A stretch of DNA of 64,000 nucleotides from Tridacna crocea (lineage: Eukaryota > Mollusca > Bivalvia > Cardiida > Cardiidae), in NCBI GenBank assembly GCA_943736015.1, contig OX031072.1, forward strand, positions 15,031,501 through 15,095,500. The letters run 5' to 3'. A model generated the notes under the pieces. The model was given only the letters and a program-made list of their open reading frames with translations, was not told the DNA's origin and did no database searches. Every line of letters starts with the position of its first letter. Positions within the stretch are counted from its first letter, which is position 1. Positions 10,384-20,408 of this stretch are shown in pieces. The position numbers were made by a program, and so were the translations under genes.

Positions 10384-13300
10384 ATGGCGGCGAAAATGGC
10401 TGTAAACATTCTTCTTTTCGCGTGTTTCATGGCCGTAGGAATAAGTAAGTACTCTCATTAACTTACTTTTGGAGTCGTAGCTTTTTCCGTAACACTTTAC
10501 CACATAATCCCGATTTTTCAACACATCCGTGAAAGAAGCCTTTCGAAAACATCGTGGGAAAAGGAGAAAATGCTGGTAACCAGCATTTTCTTCTTTTCCC
10601 ACAATGTTTTCTTCCCTTTCAAAAACTTTTAATTCTTTAGTCACATTCATTTTGTCGTCTGCAAACCAGTCTAACTTATTGTCGTTTGGTAAAGGCTTAA
10701 ATCATTATAAAGCTAAACATACTAAGTTACATTTAAACATTTTTCACGCGTCGCAGCTTTAACTTTTTTCTGAATAGGCAAATTTTTAGACTTGTCCAAT
10801 ATTAAAAGCATTTCCAGACCACAATTTAGGGGTATCTGAAAAGTTGAAGTTCGTCTTTCAAAGTGTAAAAAACATGGTGGGACAAGGAGAAAATGATGTT
10901 TTCTTCCGCTGAGTCCTTAACACAGGGCATATATTTGGAAAAGGATTGAGTGAGATGTTACCGTAATATATTACTGAATTTGAAATGATATCGAAAAAGT
11001 GAAATGATCTTGAAAGCGACCTTAGATAGTAGATCCGTAATGAAAAAAAAAAAAAAAAAAACAGCTATGATTAAAAATGAGTATTATTGTACTACTTTAA
11101 CCGAGCCACTGTTTGTTTTTTCCTTCTTTGAATCATCATTTATAAATCTAAAACCACTATATTCTCATTACGAAGGGAGATAGTAATTACCTCCCTTTGT
11201 CTGGAAACTAACAGTTGTTGGACTAAATACATCACGTGATGGTTCCACTGTTATGTGATGACTTGCATGGTATCACACATCACGGAGATCCATTAAGCCC
11301 CCTTTTCACAGACCATAGCTTACATATTCCATTTTTGTCATTTCAGATGCTGGGTGAGTGTCAAAGGCACGGGTATCGTATATAATAGTCTCACATATCT
11401 CTCCCTTCTTTTAAGCTTTAGATTGCAAAACGCGACTCAAGTCCCATTTTGCGGACAGTGTAGATTAAGATCACTGCACAGAACGTGCAGTCTGATCTTC
11501 GATCTACACTGTCCGGTATAGAGATATATCACCACCCCCATAGAAATAGCAAAGTTTATAGACTTTTACTGACACATTTTATATATTTACCGTTAAAGCC
11601 AAATACACAAGTGCGAACTCTGTCGACGATTAAAATATCAATTCATTAACCCTTGGGGTGCTTGGCGCTATTCACTGACGTTTTGCGGACAGTGTAGATC
11701 AAGATCAGACTGCACAGAACGTGCAGTCTGATCTTGGATCTACACTGTCCGAGGAGTTATTATTCTCAAAAGAAAACTTTAAAATATCAATATTTGGGTT
11801 TTCACTGTAGAAACAGAAAAAATTACCCTAGTTATTTAGTAGGTTAAGGGATTTTATATGCCTTACTAAACAAGCCGATAGTATAGATCAAAGATCAGAC
11901 TATACGTTCTGTGCAGTCTGATCTTGAGCTATGTCGTCTGTATAAACCGTATTTTCGACTTTGCACGCCGATAGGGTTATGCTCATCGTCCATTTACGCC
12001 TCTCAGTAAGCACCCCCCCCCCCTCCCATTCCCCCGCTCCCGCTCCCGCTCCCATCAAATTACTTAAAACAAATTTCTAAATTCTATACTTGATTGAATC
12101 CTGTAAAATGAAAATTCGAAACAAATGCACAGCTGAAATTACAAACCGCATCTGGCGGTATTCGAACCCACGGCGGACAAGATTCTCGTTTTTCGAGGTG
12201 TAAAACACCAAAATCATAACCACGAAGCCAAAGAGATATCTTATCAACAGAGTGGCCAGGTATCGTATTTGAATAGGAACGAAGCGAACAATGAAGGAGT
12301 GGTCTCCCGTAACTACCCTTCGGCCGTTGTCTGCGCATGTCATATTCTTCATTGATTCGACCTGCCTGCTATGACGCATCACCCATTCCCCGATACTTGG
12401 GAAAATTAGCGCTTATATACCGAAGCTAAACCCAAGTGAGACTGTTTTAATAAATGGCCGGTCAATCGGTTACCTACTGGCTGATCATACAATTGAATAA
12501 ATCGCACCAGGTAGCGTTTTACTGAGTAAAGTTTCATTTTATTTTAAAATACTAGTATTTGAAGAATGCCATCTAGCTGAAGATAATGCAATCCTTCGTC
12601 AAACAATTCCGTAATTTTATGACCCGAATAAGGGATGGCTTTATGAAAGGATTTTTTTTTGCGGAGATAAAGAAAATGACTAACCTAAAAAGAGGAAGAA
12701 GTCTCGAATTTCTTTTATATGCACTTTATCACAAGTGAATCATTTAACCCTTTCCAAAACAATCCCTGATTTTTACGACCCTGAAGGAGGAGGCTTTTGA
12801 AAACATTGTGGGAAAAGGAGAAAATGCTGGTAACCTGCATTTTCTCCTTTTCCCACAATGTTTTCTATCTTGCTGGAAACAAATTTCAATTTTTGAATTA
12901 CATTTATTTTGTTGTCTGCAAGTGCTTTCAATTCGGACCAGTCTAAACTTTTGTCGTATGGGAAAGGGTTAACCCATACAGTAAAGTCATGATTAAGCAA
13001 TGCTCTGAGAAAAGGGGGGCTTAATGCATCTGCAAAATGATTTAAACCCAGGTTAGACTGCGCTGTCCACGCAGGCTGACCTGGGTCGAATCCTTTTGCC
13101 ATTCGGGCATTTTATACACGTTCGAGGACCATGGTTCAACCTCAGGGTTTCGTCGAGTGTGAAACCGACTGTTTTTTTTATGGACTTACGCATAAGTATG
13201 TTTGTTTATTTGGAGTTTAGGCAGCTTTCATTATTACATCAGTCATACCACGGCTACAGCTGACATATTCCTGTATTTCCTGGGTTCCACCGGTACATAA

Positions 13301-16300
13301 CTGGGCCTCTGAAGTGTCTTTCCCAAGGACACTCAAGTGAAAACCCCAATGGAGCCGGTGAGGCTCGAACCCGGAGTCTCTAGGTCACGAGTCCTACACT
13401 TTACCATTGAGCCACACAGTTCTGATAATTTGTTTACAAAAGAGTATGACGGACAAGCCCCCTTTTGCCAGAGCATGTCTCAACCGTAATTTGTCTCGAC
13501 TGAATGACAAACTGTAACTTGACAATTCATGCGTTTATAAATACGGGCGATAGAATTGCACAGTTTTTTGGCCGATTTCGTCAAAGTTTAGCAACTTCAT
13601 ATATGTATATCCTATTGCGCAATTTTTGGGCTGATTTCGTCTGAGTTTAGCGAACATCATAAATGTATATCTCTCTCGCCCCTTTGCTCCCTCCCTCTTT
13701 CTATTCGATCTTCTCCCCCTCCCTCTCTTTCTCTCACCCCCAAACCTCCCTTCCCCTCCTCTCTCTCTCTCTCCCTTTCTGTCCGTATTTTATCTGTCCC
13801 TCTGTCTGTCTGATTCTCTCTGTATCGCTGTCTCTGTCTGTCTGTCTGTCTCTCTCTCTGCTTCTGTTTCTCTCTCTCCAGTAATTTCTTTTTGTTTCAA
13901 AGTGTTTCTGGTCTTTCAAATACATTACTGTTCCTTACATGTATATCTGAAACACATTCATAATGTCGTCTGCAAATTTTTTTAAACTGAAAAAACTTCA
14001 AAGATATGTTTGATACAGAATTTATATCGTCGCATTACTTCAAAAACCTCGTAACTATAGCTTGTTTAAAGGTGTAGTTACGATGTTTTTGAAGTAAACC
14101 GACGCTATGAATACCTTTTACTTTAGCCATCCTCTGTGAAAAGGGGGCTTATAGCGTAAGAAAAAAAAAAGTCTTTAATATAGGGTTAATTCACGTTTTT
14201 GAGGTCGTTAACATTCGCAGAGGCTCGAAAAATGCTTTAACGCCAGAGTGCGAAGCACGAGGGTGTTTAAGTATTTTGAGGGCCTCTGCGAATGTTAACG
14301 ACCGATGAAAACGTGAATTAACGCTATTATTTCATAAAGTAAAGGTATTCTAACAATAATTTGCACACATAGCAAAAATATTTCCATACAAATACAAATA
14401 TGCGAATTTCAAATATACTGTACGCAAATGGTTCAAAACCGGAAGTCGGCGAATAAGTTTTTGTTACGATTAGGAAAGGGCCGTTAGTCCTGTATGCCAG
14501 TTTTGATTCTCTCGGTGTACATACACTTTTATTGATTTTTAATACACACTGGACTTACGTGGAATAAACTTGCACACATTTGGACGATTACAACTAGGAT
14601 GAATGCGTAGATATGAATTTCTGTAACTGAAGGCGACAGAGGGTTCGATATACATCAAGCGAGGTGGACCGATCACGTTAAAAAGTGGGTGGGATGTAGC
14701 TGGTTTAGAGTACATTACACGGGTGAATTTTTGTTCAGATCTAGATTAAACTGAGATTCTGTGCAAGGTTTGTTTGTGGTGTACTAATATCATCAAAGAC
14801 ATGCCATGGAAAGGATCGAATATGGTACGAATTTCTACAGTTTGATGGTCGGAGTCTAGGGAAAATCTGACAAGGACAAACGTTGTTTACAAGGTAGGCC
14901 CGAATCGAGGATACTGATAGTACAAACCCGGGCGTTAACGGCGCGTGAATTTACTGATTAATACACGTTTTCTCCCGTTAACCGCCCGATTTTTACTCGT
15001 TAATACATGCTTAAAACGGCCCGAAAAGGCACGTTTTATGCAATAATTAATGTTATCGACCCACGTCAGCCCCGCGCAAACGGCTTGATGACTTCTACCG
15101 TATCAACACGCGAAAAGGGACATTCGGACATCTGCGTAAAGTGTCGTCTCGGATCAGCCTGCGCAGTCCGCGCAGGCTAATCCGAGACGGCACTTTCCGT
15201 TTATATGATTTTTTCTGTTCTGCAGAAGTCTACTGAAGCACAAAACCTAATGAAGACGTGAAGTGCCGTCTCGGATCAGCCTGCGCGGACTGCGCAGGCT
15301 GATCCGAGACGACACTTTACGCAGATGTCCGAATGTCCCTTTTCGCGTGTTGCAAGCCAATTATATCACGGACACGCATAAAGCCCCCTTCTGGCAGAGC
15401 ATGGATTATTTTTAATTTTCTGATATTTTCATCTTTTTATAAATGGCCTGCATTACGCGAAAAGGGGCATACGAAAGTTTGCGTATTTAAAGTGTCGTTT
15501 CTGATCAGCTTGCGCAGTCCGCGCAGGCTAATCTGATACGACGCTTGTCCGGTTTGATGTGATTTTCTGTTTAGTGCAAGTCAGGAGTGGCGAAAAATCT
15601 AATGTAGTCGTAAAGTGCCGTCTCGGATCAGCCTGCGCGACGTGCGCAGGCTGATCCGAGTCGTCACTTTACGCATATGTCCGAATACCCCTTTTCGTGT
15701 GTTGCAAATCATTTAATTCATTACCACTCAATCCCTACTTTTGACGACCCTGAGAAAGAAGCCTTTAGAAAACATTGTGAGAAAAAATAAAATGCTGGTT
15801 ACCAGCATTTTCTCCTTTTCCCACAATGTTTTCTACCCTTCACAAAACAAATTTCAAATTTTTATGCGCTTTTATTTTGTCGTCTGCAAATGCTTTCGAT
15901 TTTGACAAACCTAATATTTTCCTTTTTTTCACACAAATATAGAGAGTATTGCGACGGTTACTACTGTGATTATGGATGCTGTGACGGGGACTGTTGCGAA
16001 GACTCTGGATTGTAAGTAATGACGTCATAACCGACGCAAGCTTTCTCGTTAGCCATTGTAATGGACTCTATTGACATTTTTATTTCTAAAAGTAAGGGAA
16101 GCTTTAGGAATGTTCACTGTTGATCAGGGTCGTTATTCACTAACTATTCTGAAGAAGTTTCTTGGACTTTTTCTCCATAAATTTCTTAATTTTGGGGGAG
16201 ACAAAAAAACCCTCCTGATTGGCCAAACTAGATTAAATAGTTCAGCCAATCAGAAGTCAGAACATGTCTTATCTTCAAATTTAGAAAATCCCGGAGAATA

Positions 16301-19300
16301 AGACTAAGAATGTTCTTAAGAATGGTTAGTGAATACGGACTAGAGTTCACGACTATTCTAAATTGTATTCTTTGACTTGTTCTGTATAAATTTAGAAAGA
16401 AACTCAGTTTCTGATTGGCTAAACCATTTGGTTTAGCCAATCAGAAACTTTGTTACTTTCAAAATTTGAAAAATCTTGAGCATAGTCTATGAATGTGATT
16501 AGTGGTGGTTTGTGAATATAAGCCCAGAAATCCTTATTTAACCTTTTACCAAACAATCCCTGGTTTTTACGACCCTGACATAGAAGCATTTTGAAAACAT
16601 TGTGGGAAAAGGAGAAAATGTAAGGTAACTAGCATTTTCTCCTTTTTCAACAATGTTTTCTACACCACTGGAAACAAATTCGAATTTCTGAGTTAAGCTT
16701 ATTTTGTCGTCTGCATGTGCCTTCAATTTGGACAAGATCAAAATTTTGTCGTCTGCTAAAGGGTTAACCGGATGGTTTTAACTCTTTCCCAAACAATCCC
16801 TGGTTTTCACGCCCTGAGAGAGAAGCCTTTTGAAAACATTGTGGGGAAAGGAGAAAATGCTGGTAACCAGCATTTTCTCCTTTTCCCACAATGTTTTCTA
16901 TCCTGCTGGAAACAAATTTCAGTCTTTGACTTACGTTTATTTTGAAGTCTGCACATGCTCTCAGTTTGGACCAGTCTAAAATTTTGCCATTTGGTAAAGA
17001 ATTACACAACAATATCTCGCGACAACACCTTTAGTATTTTCTAATGCATTTTGAGTTATCTACACAATCTAGGGTTTGGATTCACACGGCATGTAGATTA
17101 GATCTATAGAGACTGTTAAAACACTTAATCATCAATGCAATTTTCGAGCAAAGTTTTTATTGGTTTTGAACACCGTCTAGTTTCTTTGTATTTGAACTGA
17201 ATGATTTGTCGTCTGCAAATACCATCAAAATGGACGAGTTTAATGAGTTTTTTTCTCGTTTGGTATGAAGCGCCTCCCCCCTCAAAAAATGTCTTTTCAA
17301 CCATTGTAGATCAAGCTCAGACGGCACAAAACGTGCAATTATTCTCATTTCTAGACTTTAATGTCTTTAGGAGATTATTCGGCGTTAAGGCTATAGCGAT
17401 TTGGGGTCCAACTGTATGGGGGATTTTTTTCTTTCGGTGATAGAAATTTATTTCACCGAGTGAACATCATCCGTAATATTTTCACGAGTGGCGATCTTTT
17501 ACACCCCCCCACCCGGAAAAAATATATTTCATTTTTACTTCTGACCCCTTTTTGATGGAATTCGTCAAATCAAGTTTTTTTTCTCAGAATACCCCTGTGG
17601 TGTGCCCCACATAGGAACGCACTATATTACGTAAAGCGCGAAAAACGCAGAGTCTGTGCGTGTAAATTACGACATATTTATTTTCCTGTGATTGAATGGC
17701 AATCGTTGCTAACCTAGGAAACAAGAGCGCGGGAACTACTGATTCCACCTTCAATTGAAGAGTTAGAGAACATGAAATAGGTATTTTTCACCGTTCGTAA
17801 AGTTCTACGAAATATCAAACCACATTCCTCCATTATTTCACGATGATCTACAGCAAAGCATAAAGTAATATCTATTATGTTTTAACAGATCGAATGCTGG
17901 TCTTGCTGGCATCATTGTGGCAGCCGTTATTTTGAAATTGCTGTTCTGGTTTGCCTGCTGCATGATAATTCGCCGGCGCCGACAGACGGTCATTGTTCAG
18001 AGAGTGATGGTTCCCCAGACTACAGGTAAGACTCTCCGTGAAATGTACGAGGGTTGTCCGAAATGTACGTGAGTTTTTCCTACAACGCAATCTATTTAAT
18101 CCTTTCCCAAAACGACAAACTTTTGGACTCGACCAAATTGAAAACATTTGCAGAGGATAATTCAACCATTGCTGAAAAAATGATTTCTGTCTATGATTGG
18201 GTAGAAAACATTGTGGGAAAAGGAGAAAATGCTGGTTACCAGCATTTTCTCCTTTTCCCACAATGTTTTTAAAAGGCTACTACTCTAAACCCGTAAAAAC
18301 CAGGGATTGTTCAGGAAAGGGTTAATAACAATTTAATATCAAAATTTGGTGACGTATTATTCGATCGATGAAATTTTAATGCTACTAATTTCATCAAAAT
18401 ACAGTGACTGGGTAACAGTTTACAATTTCGAAAGATATAAAAATAACATCACTGACTGCTACACAGCGCGCGACGCAAGACCACTTTGACGTCTCTTTGA
18501 AAAATCATCTTAAAACTTTCTTCCACCCAGTCACCACCAGTATGTATCCATTTTCTATAACAGACAATGCATTTGTTTTCCATGGCAACGTCGAAATTGT
18601 TTAATCGAAGGAAGGTAAAGCACAAACTTAAGTAATTCCACGTCAAGACATCTTGTGCAGTGTGAAAATCCCGCCCCTTTGGATGCCTCATGCAAAATAT
18701 GAGTCTTGCATGGTGATAAGGGGGCTAAATGCATCTGCAAAATGCTTCGGTCCATGTCAGCCTGCGCGGACTGCGCAGGCTGACATGGGCCGAACCATTT
18801 TGCTATCTTTGATTTTCTTTTGCTAGTCAAAGTATCGGTATACCTCATGATACATTTGGTTATGAGACAAAAATGGATTTTTCGGGGCTTTATAATATCG
18901 TGATAACTGCTTGGTATCATACAACAAGGTGATGCACTCATGAAGCCCCCCCCCCTGTTTCCAGAATACCATAACTCATATTTTTTTCAGTCAAAAATGC
19001 TTGACACTTTGCCAGCTTCGACAGGCGGTCATTGTTCAGAGGGGTAAATGCCCAATACTACAAGTAGGTGTTGCGTATAAAAATATACATTGAATGGTTA
19101 AAAGTCGGGCTTGTATATTCTACTATAAAATTGTCACGGGGATAAGGGGGCACTCGGCAGCACTACTCGGGGGTAAAGGTGTTGGACGTGTGTAAGATCA
19201 TCATCATCATCATCATCATCATCTTCACCATCATCATAATCATCACCATCATCATTATCACCACCACAAAAGCAACCATTAATCACAACCCCCACCACCA

Positions 19301-19611
19301 CAAAACATACGACATCATCATCATCATCATTATCATCATCATCATCATAATCATCATCACACAATCACAATCATCAGCATCATCTTTTCAGACATAAAAG
19401 AAGACAACAATCTTTACAAAGTATTTGTCGACAAAAACCTTAATATGACTTCAACTTGTGTTTTACAGTGAGTGTAAGCAGCAACAACCAATACCATGCG
19501 GGATATGATCAGGCTGCTGCCATGGCAATGTCCCAGCCGCCGAGACCGGGTCCAGGAGTTATGGCCCCTCCACCCTACGAGCAGCCGTCAGCCATTCCTC
19601 CACCAAAATAA
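10384..19611 (+). CDS. CYYR1-like small type I membrane protein, copy 1 (five exons, 138 aa)
   Basis: Exons: 10384-10444, 11347-11353 (7 nt), 15943-16011, 17889-18025, 19469-19611. All introns are GT/AG. The spliced length is 417 nt, in frame, ending in TAA. Residues 1-22 form a signal peptide with a likely cut after 'INA'. Residues 23-46 are a Cys/Tyr-rich ectodomain with spacing C-x4-C-x3-CC-x3-CC (Cys 26, 31, 35, 36, 40, 41). The transmembrane helix spans about 51-73, has Lys62 inside and two juxtamembrane Cys (69, 70), and is followed by RRRR (74-77). The tail is Pro/Ala/Tyr-rich with PPPY at 125-128, a WW-domain ligand. This architecture and the C..C..CC..CC spacing fit CYYR1/Shisa-like proteins, which are mostly trafficking or signalling adaptors; the actual function here is unknown. 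ATG context is good (acaATGG); a second ATG is at codon 5. No transcript evidence. Confidence 0.8.
10493..10696. repeat. Hairpin MITE in intron 1, copy 1
   Basis: Ends CACTTTACCACA and TTTGGTAAAGGC, with the GCTGGTAACCAGC core. Present in intron 1 of all four copies (about 25344, 41043 and 56180), so it predates the duplications. Confidence 0.7.
11063..11215 (+). repeat. Fragment of the 362-bp TTAA element in intron 1
   Basis: Matches 'gattaaaaatgagtattatt' through 'aattacctccctttt' of the element at 19694-20054. Counterparts are at about 25935, 41645 and 56810. It is preceded by an A-run that varies in length between copies. Confidence 0.65.
11451..11515. repeat. Fold-back repeat 'ggacagtgtagat'
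   Basis: Outer arms 'gcggacagtgtagat' and 'atctacactgtccg', inner 'cagaacgtgcagtctgatct'. Paralogous copies at about 26321, 42031 and 57194. Confidence 0.7.
11685..11751. repeat. Fold-back repeat 'ggacagtgtagat', second copy
   Basis: Near-perfect 67-bp palindrome. A third, more diverged one is at about 11876-11940. The same pair recurs in introns 2 of copies 2-4. Confidence 0.7.
12100..12317 (-). repeat. LTR-like tRNA-containing repeat (solo LTR relative)
   Basis: On the minus strand it opens 'TTACGGGAGACCACTCC', like the LTRs at 32203-32731, and contains an A-box-like TGGCTTCGTGG and a B-box-like GGTTCGAATACC. It is adjacent to a partial copy of the 350-bp element (12328-12582). Paralogues at about 27010-27222, 42675-42905 and 58098-58311. 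Confidence 0.5.
12328..12582 (+). repeat. Partial 350-bp retroposon-like element in intron 2
   Basis: From 'gttgtctgcgcatgtcatat' to 'gccatctagctgaagataatg'. Same family as 33687-34039. Present in all copies; in copy 2 it is interrupted by the MITE at 27358-27578. Confidence 0.6.
12748..12968. repeat. TTAA-flanked hairpin MITE (221 bp), intron 2
   Basis: TTAA at 12744-12747 and 12969-12972, ends CCCTTTCC and GGAAAGGG. The central palindrome of about 67 bp has a single mismatch. Shared by all copies (27883-28103, 43338-43558, 58751-58971). Confidence 0.85.
13012..13100. repeat. GC-rich fold-back ('gcaggctgacctggg')
   Basis: Arms 'acccaggttagactgc' and 'gcaggctgacctgggt', preceded by 'gggggcttaatgcatctgca'. 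Paralogues at about 28146, 43602 and 59015. Confidence 0.65.
13352..13425 (-). repeat. tRNA-like SINE head
   Basis: The minus strand has A-box TGGCTCAATGG and B-box GGTTCGAGCCT at tRNA-like spacing. It is part of a larger dispersed repeat (about 13130-13430). Paralogues at 28486-28555, 43941-44010 and 59352-59422. The acceptor arms do not pair, so it is not called a functional tRNA. Confidence 0.6.
13674..13880. repeat. Polypyrimidine microsatellite (CT / TCTG)n
   Basis: CT-rich tract with tetranucleotide CTGT/TCTG runs. Frames through it are low complexity on both strands and are not genes. Counterparts at 28830-29040, 44282-44480 and 59695-59890 vary in length. Confidence 0.85.
14038..14100. 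repeat. Fold-back repeat 'acctcgtaact'
   Basis: Inverted arms around 'gcttgtttaaaggtg'. In copies 2-4 an extra arm is present (about 29385-29465, 44817-44905, 60232-60315). Confidence 0.6.
14179..15047. mobile_element. 869-bp insertion unique to copy 1, fold-back rich
   Basis: Copies 2-4 read straight through the site (at about 29548, 44990 and 60400). The insert starts with a hairpin whose arms include 'cgttaacattcgcagaggc' and its complement, and ends with several GTTAACG-centred inverted repeats. Element class not recognised. Confidence 0.65.
15104..15354. repeat. GC-rich long-inverted-repeat element, intron 2
   Basis: Ends 'aacacgcgaaaaggg' and 'cccttttcgcgtgttgc'. Two internal palindromes with 'gatcagcctgcgcagtcc'-type arms. 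Paralogues at about 29625-29850 (right end deleted), 45057-45290 (right end deleted) and 60467-60718. Confidence 0.75.
15455..15710. repeat. GC-rich long-inverted-repeat element, intron 2, second
   Basis: Same family; ends 'acgcgaaaagggg' and 'ccccttttcgtgtgttgc'. Paralogues at about 29942-30206, 45390-45652 and 60822-61072. Confidence 0.7.
15718..15925. repeat. Hairpin MITE abutting the exon 3 acceptor
   Basis: Left end 'ttaattcattaccactcaatcc' and central GCTGGTTACCAGC core. The right flank runs to 'tttgacaaacctaatatttt', then gives way to the polypyrimidine tract and AG of exon 3 (15941-15942). Also present in copies 2-4. Confidence 0.65.
16060..16535. repeat. Inverted-repeat rich segment of intron 3
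   Basis: Contains the palindrome 'ctgattggctaaaccatttg' / its complement at about 16412-16448 and related 'ctgattggccaaac' and 'cagccaatcagaag' arms at about 16217 and 16242. Shared by all copies. Open frames are short and not conserved. Confidence 0.45.
16542..16763. repeat. TTAA-flanked hairpin MITE, intron 3, first of a pair
   Basis: TTAA at 16538-16541 and 16764-16767. Palindrome core decayed ('atgtaaggtaactagcat'). Paralogues at 31047-31268, 46493-46714 and 61913-62134. Confidence 0.75.
16782..17002. repeat. TTAA-flanked hairpin MITE, intron 3, second of a pair
   Basis: Left TTAA at 16778-16781, left end CTCTTTCCCAAAC, perfect core GCTGGTAACCAGC, right end degenerate. It sits 14 bases after the previous one. 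Paralogues at 31287-31507, 46733-46953 and 62153-62373. Confidence 0.75.
17010..17888. other. Remainder of intron 3, copy 1
   Basis: Contains a MITE right-flank fragment ('tgtcgtctgcaaataccatc', about 17206) and a poly-C run at 17503. No exon or bounded element otherwise. This is the empty site for the LTR element found in copies 2 and 3 (around 17671). Confidence 0.45.
18100..18321. repeat. TTAA-flanked hairpin MITE, intron 4
   Basis: TTAA at 18096-18099 and 18322-18325, core GCTGGTTACCAGC. Paralogues at 33155-33378 and 48274-48497, where 'ggct' has been gained in one arm. Confidence 0.75.
18718..18803. repeat. GC-rich fold-back ('cagcctgcgcggactgcg')
   Basis: Arms 'ggtccatgtcagcctgcg' and 'cgcaggctgacatgggcc'. 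Paralogues at about 34118-34203 and 49237-49322. Confidence 0.7.
19019..19075 (+). pseudogene. Decayed duplicate of exon 4 inside intron 4
   Basis: The first 23 bases match exon 4 with one change, and in frame they give RQAVIVQR against RQTVIVQR in the functional exon. The following bases decay but still show 'actacaagtaggt', aligned with the exon end and donor. A T-rich tract plus AG lies 28 bases before. Paralogous relics: about 34416-34466 and 49535-49585. Confidence 0.65.
19195..19375. repeat. (ATC)n / (ACC)n microsatellite, intron 4
   Basis: Trinucleotide tract just before exon 5; low-complexity Ile/Asp frames arise from it. Counterparts at about 34595-34775 and 49712-49892. Confidence 0.9.
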
Positions 19612-19693
19612 GCGGACAGTGAATTTCCATAAGATATTAAGCCGTGATCTGACTACAGAGAGCTTAATGCATCTCTGTGATTCATTATATTAA

Positions 19694-20054
19694 GGTAAGA
19701 CCTGTGTAATGGAAAACAGCTATTTCCACTAAAAAATCATCCTGAAAAATTAGCTACGATTAAAAATGAGTATTATTGAACTACTTTCACCTCTTCATTT
19801 TTTCAAATTTTTCCTTCTTCGAATTATCATTTATAAATCTAAAACCACTATATTCTCAATTCAAAAAGAGATAATAATTACCTCCCTTTTCAGAAAACTA
19901 ACAAAAGTATCAAAAAATATTTTCAAGAGAGACATAAACGGAGTTTCTGATCCGTTAGAAATGAGCAAAAATATTATTTCTGCATAATTCCTTATTTATC
20001 CTTATCTATCAACCAGTTAGAATTTTCACCGGAAGTGCATTACACAGGTCTTAC
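19694..20054. mobile_element. TTAA-flanked 361-bp element in the 3' UTR of copy 1
   Basis: TTAA at 19690-19693 and 20055-20058. Terminal inverted repeats GGTAAGACCTGTGTAATG and CATTACACAGGTCTTAC. A short open frame inside it is not conserved elsewhere. Same place in copies 2 (35377-35738) and 3 (50486-50847). Confidence 0.75.
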
Positions 20055-20134
20055 TTAATTTATTTTTCATTTTCAATAATAGCCGACCGAATCATGATCT
20101 ACCCTGGTCCTTTGACATGCAGAGAATTGACCAG

Positions 20135-20140
20135 AATAAA
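20135..20140 (+). terminator. Candidate polyadenylation signal AATAAA, copy 1
   Basis: First AATAAA after the exon 5 stop (524 bases downstream), conserved at 35819-35824 and 50928-50933. Use is inferred. Confidence 0.4.
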
Positions 20141-20408
20141 GAGATCAGTTGATGAAAGTGCCTGAATTATTGTGGGAAAAGGAGAAATTGCTGGTTAATA
20201 GCATTATCTCCATTTCCCACAATGTTTTTGAAGACCTTTTGCCTATGGATCATTAACATACATGATTAGCGGAATAAACTTGTATCAAATGTTCTAATAT
20301 TTAAGCTATCCTAACGAAAAAAGTGTACTTGAAAACATTTTTGGAAAAGGAGAAAACGCTGATTACCGGCTTTATCTCCTTTACCAACAATGGTTTTTCC
20401 GCCTTTAA

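Noticed and set aside
11305..11353. Longer form of exon 2 using the acceptor after 'cccccttttcac'
   Set aside because: It would be 42 nt and put exon 3 out of the Cys-rich frame; only the 7-nt form gives a continuous frame in all copies.
12801..12870. Array-like recurrence of near-identical palindromes, considered as a CRISPR-like or satellite array
   Set aside because: Copies are dispersed, each sits in a 221-bp TTAA-flanked element, and spacing is irregular; the genome is eukaryotic.
13352..13425. Possible functional tRNA gene
   Set aside because: A- and B-boxes are present but acceptor arms do not pair and the segment is embedded in a larger repeat found at the same place in each unit.
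13674..13884. Ser/Leu/Cys-rich and Arg/Asp-rich frames in the CT tracts
   Set aside because: Low-complexity translation of microsatellites on both strands; lengths vary with repeat number.
19179..19397. Ile-rich and Asp-rich frames at the (ATC)n tract
   Set aside because: Microsatellite translation within intron 4.
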